The notes below the pieces were generated by a model that did no database searches, was not told the DNA's origin, and was given only the letters and a program-made list of their open reading frames with translations. This document shows, in pieces, positions 51,613 through 59,575 of a stretch of 64,000 bases of DNA. Source of the DNA: an uncultured bacterium (lineage in GTDB: Bacteria > Bacteroidota > Bacteroidia > Bacteroidales > Bacteroidaceae). Each line of letters starts with the position of its first letter. Position 1 is the stretch's first letter. The stretch lies in the NCBI GenBank assembly GCA_945829425.1, contig CALZUQ010000004.1, forward strand, positions 19,337 to 83,336, written 5' to 3'. The position numbers and the translations under genes were made by a program.

Positions 51613-54210
51613 ATGAGAAAGTCTATAATGATTATCATGGCATTGGTGACGATGAATGTCACCAATGCCGATGCCAAGAAGTTCTACCACTATGGTAATA
51701 CACTTACATTTCTCTGCGACGACGAGACGCTGACGGCGGAAGTGGCGGGAACGTACCACGTGGAGACGAGCGGCACCATCACCGTGCCGGAGACATTTGT
51801 TGCCAAGGACGGAAATACTTATACCGTGACAGCCATCGGCGACAACTTCTTGTATTTCAACGGCTATTCCTATTCTCAGGGTTGCACTGAGGTAGTATTG
51901 CCCAAGACCATCAAGTCTATAGGTACATGTGCCTTCTATTACGCAAAGATAAAAAGCATCAACCTGCCCGAAGAATTGGAGTCGATAGGCGAGGCGGCAT
52001 TTATGAATTGTAAAAACCTTGAGTTGGCAGAATTGCCTTCATCGCTGAAGCATCTTGGCAGTTGGGCGTTTAGCGGATGTCCGGGCATAACAATTTCCAC
52101 ACTGCCTGAGTCGATAGAGACATTGGGCAAAGGAGTGTTTTCCGGCGTTCTCTTTGGCGACAAGATGACATCGTTCACCTTCCCTGACCATATAACGGAA
52201 CTGCCCGACAGCTTTTTCTATAGGAGGAAGGGGCTTAAGGAGCTTCATCTGCCGGCAAACCTGAAGAAGATAGGCAGTATGGTCATCAACAACACCAAGC
52301 TGACGGAATTGGTAATACCGGAAGGAGTCACCGAGATAGCGGAGCGTGCATTCTGGGGCAACAGGTCTCTGACAACCTTTGTACTTCCAAAGTCGATGAC
52401 GAAGATACCTGCCGGAGCATTCGCCAATACGGGCATAAAGAACCTGGACTTCCTGCCTGCCGGCGTAACGGAGATAGGCGATGAGGCATTCCGTGGTTCG
52501 GAACTGGTGGAGGCCAACATCCCTGAGGGCGTAACGACAATTGGGGCGGATGTACTATATGGGTGCAGCAATCTGGAGACAGCGAGCTTTCCGAAGACGG
52601 CTGTGGATGTCAGCAGTTGGCCTTTGGAGGGATGCTTTAATCTGAAGGGCTTTACTATTGCCGAAGGCAACCCGTCGTTGAAGATGACATCCGACTCGGT
52701 CATTACATGCACTATTAGCGACGGTCGTCGGTTATTGTATGTAGCACAGTCGGCAATCGTTGACAGTACATTCGTCATACCTGACGATATCAAGGAAATC
52801 GGCAACAATGCCTTCGGATACTACAGGATGGTCAACCGCATAGAGTTTCCCGAGGGCTTGAGGCGAATAGGAAATTCCAACTTCGAATATTCTCCGATAA
52901 AGAAAGTTGTGCTTCCTTCAACCCTTGAAGAACTGGGCGATGAAGTCTTTAATGGATGCACTTTGTTGGAAGAGGTCGTGCTGCCTGAAAAGCTAAGGAG
53001 TATACCTTCCAGGACTTTTGCTTACTGTAGCAATTTGTCGAAAGTTAATTGGCCAGCAGAATTGGAGGAGATCGGAAATTCTGCTTTTTCCGGTACTTCG
53101 CTGCCTTCGGAGGTGATATTGCCGAATAGTGTCAAGCGTATTGGTCAGGCTGCATTCAGCAACAACAAGAAACCTTTCGAGAACTTTGTGCTGCCCGAAG
53201 GTATCAAAAACATTGAGACTTCGACTTTTAACGGGAGCAAACTGCCCAACGGAATTGTCATTCCGGGCAGTGTGAGAACCATTGGCGAAGGAGCGTTTAT
53301 GGCTTGCAATTGGGACAACATTGTCATTCCGGAAGGAGTGGAATTCATAGGTAATGCAAGCTTTAAGTCAAATTATGCGACACAAGTATCGCTGCCGTCA
53401 ACACTGAAATACATAGACAAATACGCTTTTGCAGAGAATAACTTAGAAACCGTCATTCTCCCCGAAGGATTGAAGAGAATATGTGCCAATGCCTTCAATG
53501 GCTGTAACTATCTGAAAGAAATATCGATACCTTTTGGTGTTAATGTGAATCCGTATGCTTTCTACGAATGTACAGGATTGGAAAAGGTGACCTTTCCCGA
53601 GGACTTGCAGATCATCCATCCGGGACTGTTCGCTGGTTGCACAAGCCTGAAGAGCGTAAAGCTGCCCAAGAACGTGATAGCTCTGGAAAACGAGATATTC
53701 GACGGCTGCTCTGCCTTGGAGGAGATTGATTTCCCTGAGACGTTGGAGTGCATCGGCAACTGGGTGTTCTGCGGTACAAACCTTAAGAAAGCCAACCTGT
53801 CGCACACATCGCTGCGGAACATCATCTGGGAGGCATTTGCCGACAACAAGAGTCTCACCGAGGTGCGTCTGCCTGCCACCTGCAATTTCGTAGGCGAAAA
53901 GGCATTCGCCGGTTGTGACAACATCAGCGTGGTGGAAGTGCTCGCCACCGTACCGCCTACGGCAGAAGCTGAGGCGTTCCAGTCGCCTGTAACTGACAAT
54001 GCCGTACTCATCGTGCCGGAAGGCTCTGAGCAGGCCTACCGCAACGCCGAGGTATGGAAGGAGTTCAAGAACATCGCCACGCCGACGGGAGTGAAATCCA
54101 CCTTCGTTGACTCTCAAGACGGAGAGCGCATATATGACCTGAACGGCATAGAGATTAAGACTGAAAAGGGTCTGTTCATTAAGAATGGAATTAAAGTATT
54201 GAAAAATTAA
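51613..54210 (+). CDS. BspA-like LRR secreted protein (865 aa)
   Basis: A signal peptide (MRKSIMIIMALVTMNVTNADA) is followed by KKFYHYGNTLTFLCDDETLTAEVAGTYHVETSGTITVPETF, an N-terminal cap shared with the gene at 59576. About 25 LRR_5/BspA-type repeats of 23 residues follow ('V.LP..V..IG..AF..C..L..V'). After the repeats come a short spacer (VLATVPPTAEAEAFQSP...EGSEQAYRNAEVWKEFKNI) and the tail ERIYDLNGIEIKTEKGLFIKNGIKVLKN. BspA-family proteins are surface adhesins binding host proteins in oral relatives. The track's start at 51556 adds 19 residues from the preceding pseudogene; ATG 51613 gives the proper signal peptide. Its last about 180 residues are nearly identical to the 863-aa paralogue. 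Confidence 0.88.
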   Translation: MRKSIMIIMALVTMNVTNADAKKFYHYGNTLTFLCDDETLTAEVAGTYHVETSGTITVPETFVAKDGNTYTVTAIGDNFLYFNGYSYSQGCTEVVLPKTIKSIGTCAFYYAKIKSINLPEELESIGEAAFMNCKNLELAELPSSLKHLGSWAFSGCPGITISTLPESIETLGKGVFSGVLFGDKMTSFTFPDHITELPDSFFYRRKGLKELHLPANLKKIGSMVINNTKLTELVIPEGVTEIAERAFWGNRSLTTFVLPKSMTKIPAGAFANTGIKNLDFLPAGVTEIGDEAFRGSELVEANIPEGVTTIGADVLYGCSNLETASFPKTAVDVSSWPLEGCFNLKGFTIAEGNPSLKMTSDSVITCTISDGRRLLYVAQSAIVDSTFVIPDDIKEIGNNAFGYYRMVNRIEFPEGLRRIGNSNFEYSPIKKVVLPSTLEELGDEVFNGCTLLEEVVLPEKLRSIPSRTFAYCSNLSKVNWPAELEEIGNSAFSGTSLPSEVILPNSVKRIGQAAFSNNKKPFENFVLPEGIKNIETSTFNGSKLPNGIVIPGSVRTIGEGAFMACNWDNIVIPEGVEFIGNASFKSNYATQVSLPSTLKYIDKYAFAENNLETVILPEGLKRICANAFNGCNYLKEISIPFGVNVNPYAFYECTGLEKVTFPEDLQIIHPGLFAGCTSLKSVKLPKNVIALENEIFDGCSALEEIDFPETLECIGNWVFCGTNLKKANLSHTSLRNIIWEAFADNKSLTEVRLPATCNFVGEKAFAGCDNISVVEVLATVPPTAEAEAFQSPVTDNAVLIVPEGSEQAYRNAEVWKEFKNIATPTGVKSTFVDSQDGERIYDLNGIEIKTEKGLFIKNGIKVLKN

Positions 54211-54217
54211 TGTGCGA

Positions 54218-54256
54218 ACCTCGGCATAACCAAGCTAACTTGAGCTATGCCGAGGT
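54218..54256. terminator. Hairpin between LRR genes
   Basis: ACCTCGGCATA pairs perfectly with TATGCCGAGGT (11 bp). No U-tract follows, so it may be an mRNA-stabilising or partial terminator structure. Confidence 0.6.
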
Positions 54257-54282
54257 GAAGCCATCAATCAACGAAGTCAATT

Positions 54283-56805
54283 ATGAAGACAAAATTACTG
54301 ATTGTACTATTGCTTCAGGCAATGGAGATGCTGGCAGACACGGAAGTGTACGTCGGCAAGCTGTGCTTCCGCTGCTATGATGAGACGATGACGGCGGAAC
54401 TGGTGAAAAACAGGTTCTGTGAGAACCCGGTAGATATTATCGTGCCGCAGACGGTGGAAGCTGACGACAAAGTATATACGGTAACTGCCATCGGCGACGA
54501 GCCCTTTATGAATTCCGTAGAGAGTGTGCAGTTGCCCCCCACTATCAAGCGGATTGGAGCCAAGGCGTTCTACTCCTCGAATATAGAGGAAATAGTACTC
54601 CCTGACAGCATAGAGATTATAGGCGAACATGCCTTCGGTAGTTTGTTAAGTTCTCTGAGAAAAGTCGTTTTTCCTGAAAAAGTGAAAAACCTGAAGATAG
54701 GGCCTTCGGCTTTCTGGGGGTGTCCCATAGAGGAGCTTACTCTACCAGAGGGATTGACCGAACTTGGATATTTTTCATTTGGTCACGCACATATCCGTAC
54801 GCTGACCATTCCCTCTTCGGTGAAGTCTATTCCCGATTACTGTTTTTGCGAATGTGAGAGCCTTGAAAGCGTCATTCTGCCAAAGGGAATAGAGTATATA
54901 GGAACGTGTGCCTTTGCCAACACCAATTTGCAGAGTTTCGTCATTCCTGCTACCGTAAAGAAAATGGGCGAGGCTCCTTTCAGCTCCTCTCCGATAAAAG
55001 AGATAACTATTCCAGCAACCATAACCCACTGGCCAAACCAGTTTCTGATTGGAACAGATATTGAGACCATAAATATCCCCGAGGGAGTAGTAGAAATAGG
55101 TGACGAGTGTTTTCGTTACTGCTTCAACTTGAAGAGTATCACTATCCCTGAATCTGTGAAGATTGTAGGCGAAGCCATAGCAAATGATTGTGATGCTCTC
55201 ACAACATTAACCATACCTTCAAGCCTTGAAGTCATGAAGGGAGACCCTCAAATTCCGGAAACCGCACAAGTGGTCGTCACAGGGAATGACAATAAGATAA
55301 GGCTGGAAAATGGCATGCTTATCAACGACAGGGGGGAAGAGGGGTGCTGGTTGCTCATGATTCCCGATGACGCTATCACTGACGGCAAGTTCACTGTTCC
55401 TGAGGGTGTCAACGCATTAGGCAGCAGTGTATTCTGCTCCCTGCCCCTCGAAGAACTTGTCAATGCAGAAGTCATAGAACATGTAGGTCCATACGCTTTT
55501 TCAAAAACAAACCTCACAGCTATCGAGATGCCTCGACTCAAGGATCTCGGCGTGGAAGCCTTCAGCTTTTGTTCAAGCCTTCAACAAGTCACCCTGCCTG
55601 AAGGTCTGAAGGAAATACCTGATAGATGCTTCGAATATTGCTATGCATTGGAATCGGTTAATATTCCCACCACGATAGAATCCATCGGTTCAGGGGCATT
55701 TAATGATACTGCCATCAAGCAGATAAACTTGCCTGAGGGATTGAAGGAAATAGGCAACGGTGCCTTCGCACATTGTGATATAGAGCATTTCGATGTGCCT
55801 TCGAGCTGCACCAACTTCCGTTTAAACCGCAGTGGGGTTAAAACGGTAACCCTCCCCGAGGGTTTGACTACCATACCCAGTTATGCTTTCAACGGATGCT
55901 CTTCATTGGAGAGCATCAATCTGCCTTCAACAGTGAGAAGCATCGAAGAGCAAGCATTCGTGGGATGCCAGAACCTGCAGGAGATAACGTTGCCCGAAGG
56001 TCTTGATACACTCGCTTACGGAGCCTTTGCCCTATCGGGACTCACATCGATTGTCATACCGGAGAGTGTCACCGAGATGGGCACCTATGTATTCCAAGAC
56101 TGTCCATTGACATATTGTGAAATAAAAAGCCCGTTGAGAGAAATACCTGATGGTATGTTCTTCAAATGTGAACAACTGCAAAAGGTGGTACTGCCCAATA
56201 CTGTGGAACGAATTGGTATGCACTCTTTTTGGTGCAACTTTGCCTTGAGTGACATCAACTTCCCCGCCTCGCTAAAGGAATTGGGGTATGCAGCGATGGC
56301 AGGTTGCGGCTTAGACCATCTGAAATTGCCTTCTGCCATGGAGCGGATTGGCGAATACTGTTTCGGCAGTGCCTATTGCAGCACCGTGGACCTCTCTCTC
56401 ACGCAACTCAAGGAACTGCCCGGACATGCCTTCAACGAGTGTCCGAACCTCAAGAGCATCATCCTTCCCGCCTCCATGGAAGTCATAACCGACAATTTCT
56501 ACCTCAGTCCGGAGATAGAGCGTGTGGAGTGTCGCTCCACCGTGCCGCCTGTTGTCAAGGGAATGTCATTCGATGAGGACGTTTTCGCCAAGGCAACCCT
56601 GACTGTGCCGCAGCAGAGCATTGAGGCATACAAGAGTGCCGAGTACTGGAAGGAATTCTTCAACATCAGCGGCATCACCACCGCCATTGACGGCATCACC
56701 GTTGACTCCCACACTAACCATGAGCGCATATATGACCTCAGAGGAGTTGAGATGAAGTCAGAGAAGGGTATATATATAAAAGGTGGTAAGGTGAGAATTA
56801 ATTAA
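54283..56805 (+). CDS. BspA-like LRR secreted protein (840 aa)
   Basis: A short signal peptide (MKTKLLIVLLLQAMEMLAD) is followed by a cap (EVYVGKLCFRCYDETMTAELVKNRF) related in pattern to the neighbouring LRR proteins but divergent in sequence. The body is an array of BspA-type repeats (IKRIGAKAFYSSNIEEIVLPDSIEIIGEHAF and so on). A break at about residues 310-375 (VVVTGNDNKIRLENGMLINDRGEEGCWLLMIPDDA) resembles the 'island' seen in other family members. The C-terminus ERIYDLRGVEMKSEKGIYIKGGKVRIN is identical to that of the 863-aa protein at 59576, which is where the tandem duplication begins. The truncated LRR gene starts 5 bp after the stop, so they are co-transcribed. Confidence 0.88.
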   Translation: MKTKLLIVLLLQAMEMLADTEVYVGKLCFRCYDETMTAELVKNRFCENPVDIIVPQTVEADDKVYTVTAIGDEPFMNSVESVQLPPTIKRIGAKAFYSSNIEEIVLPDSIEIIGEHAFGSLLSSLRKVVFPEKVKNLKIGPSAFWGCPIEELTLPEGLTELGYFSFGHAHIRTLTIPSSVKSIPDYCFCECESLESVILPKGIEYIGTCAFANTNLQSFVIPATVKKMGEAPFSSSPIKEITIPATITHWPNQFLIGTDIETINIPEGVVEIGDECFRYCFNLKSITIPESVKIVGEAIANDCDALTTLTIPSSLEVMKGDPQIPETAQVVVTGNDNKIRLENGMLINDRGEEGCWLLMIPDDAITDGKFTVPEGVNALGSSVFCSLPLEELVNAEVIEHVGPYAFSKTNLTAIEMPRLKDLGVEAFSFCSSLQQVTLPEGLKEIPDRCFEYCYALESVNIPTTIESIGSGAFNDTAIKQINLPEGLKEIGNGAFAHCDIEHFDVPSSCTNFRLNRSGVKTVTLPEGLTTIPSYAFNGCSSLESINLPSTVRSIEEQAFVGCQNLQEITLPEGLDTLAYGAFALSGLTSIVIPESVTEMGTYVFQDCPLTYCEIKSPLREIPDGMFFKCEQLQKVVLPNTVERIGMHSFWCNFALSDINFPASLKELGYAAMAGCGLDHLKLPSAMERIGEYCFGSAYCSTVDLSLTQLKELPGHAFNECPNLKSIILPASMEVITDNFYLSPEIERVECRSTVPPVVKGMSFDEDVFAKATLTVPQQSIEAYKSAEYWKEFFNISGITTAIDGITVDSHTNHERIYDLRGVEMKSEKGIYIKGGKVRIN

Positions 56806-56810
56806 AAACA

Positions 56811-57341
56811 ATGATCATGAAGTATTTCGCATTATTGCTGTCGGTTATTACCATGTTGATTACCACAGGAGAAGTTAAGGCACAGGTTGCCAGTGAAGAA
56901 ACGCGAGAGAATATCGTTGTTGATGGTCTTGCATACGTTATCTTCAAGAATGCCAAGACTGCCGCCGTTATTCCCAATTACTATTATGACGACAACAAGG
57001 AGCTGCACCTTCTGTGTGACCCCTATGCTGGCGACATCGCCGTACCGGCAACAATCACAGTGGAAGGCGTGGACTACACCGTGACCGAACTGGCAGAAGA
57101 CGCGTTTTGGGCGTCTGACGTAACAAGTCTCTCGCTTCCATCGACAATAAAGAAGCTTGGCACCAACTCAATAGTTTTTTGCACGGAGCTAAAGAAGGTC
57201 AACATACCGGCATCGGTGGAGGAAATTAGCGACGGAGTGTTTGGTATTTGTGGGGAAATCACCGATTTCACTCTTGACGAGGGCAATAGCCACTTCATCA
57301 TGGAGTCGGACATGCTGATGAGAAAGGTAATGTCTCATTAA
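56811..57341 (+). pseudogene. Internally deleted copy of the 461-aa LRR gene (176 aa)
   Basis: The first 170 codons equal those of the gene at 62173 (signal peptide ending EVKAQ, then VASEETRENIVVDGLAYVIF and two or three LRRs). At MLM the sequence jumps to the last seven codons (RKVMSH and stop). Compared with 62173-63558, exactly 855 bp are missing, so the reading frame survives and a short secreted protein could still be made. I call it a deleted gene; it may be expressed, since promoter context and signal peptide are intact. Confidence 0.85.
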
Positions 57342-57704
57342 CAGAACTTTTGAGTACTATGTGGACGGATTAGGCTGGAAGCCTATACTTTGAGTAACCC
57401 GGGACGAAGTCTCCGGACTATGCCAAGGTCTCCCCCACCCTCTGCTTAGAGGGCAGTACCTTGCACGCCTCTGCTGCATAAGTGATGTACTGGCTTCCAG
57501 CCAGTACCTTAACCTTGACTTGAAACCTGGAACCTGAAACCTGAAACCTGAAACTTGAAACCTGAAACTTGAAACCTGAAACCTGAAACCAGGAACTTGA
57601 AACCTGAAATCTGGAACTTGAAACCAGGAACTTGAAACCTGAAACTTGAAACCTGGAACTTGACAATTATACATTATACATTGTAAATTATAATAAAAGA
57701 CAAT
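57342..57704. other. 363-bp intergenic region with short-repeat tract (first copy)
   Basis: Holds a perfect GTACTGGCT-TCC-AGCCAGTAC hairpin (57487-57507), the GAAACCTG repeat tract (57507-57664) and an AT-rich leader. The whole region recurs almost unchanged at 63559-63921. Confidence 0.85.
57507..57664. repeat. GAAACCTGGAACCTGAAACCTG-type short tandem repeats
   Basis: About 20 decamer-like units (GAAACCTG, GAACTTGAAA, GAAACCAG) preceded by CCTTAACCTTGACTT. On the minus strand this gives the FQVSGFRFQV ORFs listed in the track, which are artefacts of the repeat. Confidence 0.9.
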
Positions 57705-59411
57705 ATGAAAAAGAACAAATGGTTCACAATGCTGCTGATGGCAGCAATGTGCGTGTTAGGATTCACATCGTGTAGCGATGATGACGACGACAATGGCGAC
57801 TCTCCCGACACACCTTCGGAGGAACTTGCCGACTACACCATCCTTCTATATGGATGTGGCGGAAGCAACCTCGACGATTGCCTCCTCTTCAACCTGCAAC
57901 AGATTGACGGAATGGGCTACAACGAGAAAGTGAGGTTTACGGGACTGGTGAAATTCTCCCAGCCCTACCAAAATGACGTGAAGAAGCAAGGCACGAGGCT
58001 CTTCAACATGACACCCGGTGGAATGGAGGATAGCCAAGTGGCAGACATATCCTTCAGGCTGAAAGATCCGCAGAACCTTGCCAATTTCATCGTGGATGCC
58101 CAGAAACGTATGCCCGCAAAGAAATACATCATAATATTCTGGAACCACGGCAATACCTTTGACAAGGATGACAATCTCGTGCTCGACAGCTACACCACAG
58201 GAACACGCAGTCTGCTGTACGACGACAACACCGACGAGACAATGTCAATATTCGAGGTGGAGGAAGCAATGAAGAGGGCAGAGAATCTCGGCGCGCAGAA
58301 ACTGTCGTTGGTTTATTGGGACGTATGCTTGATGAACATGATAGAGAACATATACCAAATAAAGGACCACACCGACTATGTTATGGGAGCAGGACACCTC
58401 ACCCCGGGACTTGGCGGCAACTATCCCGAACTCATCAATGCCTTGTCGAACAACGACACGCTGGAAGACGCACTGCGCGAATATGTGCCCGTTGTCCTTC
58501 AAATGTGGAGATTGACAGAAGGCAATGATGCTACAGACCTCAGCGTCATAAACACGGCAAAGCTGGAGCCGCTGGTTCAGGGAATCAGGGAATACTCGCA
58601 GCAGCTGTACGACATCATGAGCAAGCCAGACAGCCAGGAAGCCCTGCGCATTAGCTACGTTAGCGGATGCACCGACGAAAAGAGACCCTTTTACGCACAA
58701 ACCTCCAATCTGTACTTCTTCTATTCCCAGAGCACGTCGGTCGATCTCATCTCCACGTTGACGATAATGGCACATTCCTATCCTGGGTTTAACGGCACAC
58801 TGTCTGCCAGCGCAACGAAAGTGCGCAAGGCACTCGACGAGGCTACTTTAATTAAGGCTTCCAACAATCTTCCATCGCAACTGGAGGAGGTTGGCATCGG
58901 CATACATTGGATGTGGACGGAGGACTACGAGGCTACGGTGAAGAATGTCTATCCACACCTCGCCTTCGACAAGGTTGCAGGCTGGAGCCGCTTCATGGCG
59001 AACAATCCGTGGCGCATAGTCAGTCTCGACACCTCTACTCTTAAGTTCTCGCTTGTGGCGGTGCCCACATGGACACTGTCGTGGAGCCTCGTCACTCCTG
59101 GCGACCTCACGGAGAATGAGCAGCAGAGCATAGGCCAATACTTGGCACGCATCCTCACGCCGCAAGAACTGGCCTACCACAAGCAGATGCAGGTGGAAGC
59201 GGCGGAACGCCTCGCTTACACTCTTAGTCGAAGCGTACGGGAAGCAATCATTAAAAGAATCACCGCAATACTGAAGGAAACGCGCCCAAACAGCACCACA
59301 GTGCCCGAGTTCACCTATCGGCTTACACTCAAGAGCGACGACCCCTCAACCGAGGAATATATTGTAGAGATAACTGATGAAGACTTAGATCAAGAAGCAG
59401 AAGAAAGTTAA
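57705..59411 (+). CDS. Clostripain-family (C11) cysteine protease lipoprotein
   Basis: A 568-residue lipoprotein: lipobox GFTSC (Cys23) then SDDDDDNGDS, an acidic surface-export signal. The protease domain begins ADYTILLYGCGGSNLDDCLLFNLQQI and has His148 in YIIIFWNHGNTF and Cys208 in LSLVYWDVCLMNMIE, the catalytic pair of clan CD family C11 (as in clostripain, PmC11 and fragipain, which prefer Arg or Lys). GGNYPELINAL and a helical C-terminal half (to about residue 560) follow. It sits between LRR genes and is preceded by a repeat tract; a second copy starts at 63922. Processing of surface or host proteins is the likely role, inferred from the family and the lipoprotein signal. Confidence 0.9.
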   Translation: MKKNKWFTMLLMAAMCVLGFTSCSDDDDDNGDSPDTPSEELADYTILLYGCGGSNLDDCLLFNLQQIDGMGYNEKVRFTGLVKFSQPYQNDVKKQGTRLFNMTPGGMEDSQVADISFRLKDPQNLANFIVDAQKRMPAKKYIIIFWNHGNTFDKDDNLVLDSYTTGTRSLLYDDNTDETMSIFEVEEAMKRAENLGAQKLSLVYWDVCLMNMIENIYQIKDHTDYVMGAGHLTPGLGGNYPELINALSNNDTLEDALREYVPVVLQMWRLTEGNDATDLSVINTAKLEPLVQGIREYSQQLYDIMSKPDSQEALRISYVSGCTDEKRPFYAQTSNLYFFYSQSTSVDLISTLTIMAHSYPGFNGTLSASATKVRKALDEATLIKASNNLPSQLEEVGIGIHWMWTEDYEATVKNVYPHLAFDKVAGWSRFMANNPWRIVSLDTSTLKFSLVAVPTWTLSWSLVTPGDLTENEQQSIGQYLARILTPQELAYHKQMQVEAAERLAYTLSRSVREAIIKRITAILKETRPNSTTVPEFTYRLTLKSDDPSTEEYIVEITDEDLDQEAEES

Positions 59412-59412
59412 G

Positions 59413-59571
59413 ATTGGACAAGTGATGCGTAGGATGTTGGAAAGTGAGCCGCCGTTCCTTATTCACTGTCAAATTGGGCGCGACAGGACAGGTATTGTCA
59501 CTACCTATAATCTTATCGTAACTTTGTACCCGGAAATTCAAATTAGAGCTATAAATAGTTTAACCAATATG
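59413..59571 (+). pseudogene. Fragment of a tyrosine-phosphatase gene
   Basis: Just after the C11 stop codon, the frame of the 59422 ORF reads MLESEPPFLIHCQIGRDRTGIVTTY, which contains the HCxxGxDRTG active-site loop of bacterial protein tyrosine phosphatases. The upstream part of the fold is missing, and the ORF runs into the next gene's start in another frame. It is probably the remains of a gene displaced by the LRR insertion; a short expressed peptide cannot be excluded. Confidence 0.65.
59495..59526 (+). promoter_or_regulatory. Promoter TTG-N21-TAACTTTG for the 863-aa LRR gene
   Basis: TAACTTTG at 59519-59526 with TTG 21 bp upstream. It lies inside the phosphatase fragment, about 50 bp before the start codon. 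Confidence 0.6.
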
Positions 59572-59575
59572 AATT

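Noticed and set aside
57357-57674. Minus-strand ORFs (FQVSGFRFQV...) here and at 63574-63891
   Set aside because: They are translations of the GAAACCTG short-repeat tract; low complexity, identical in both copies, no family or signal.
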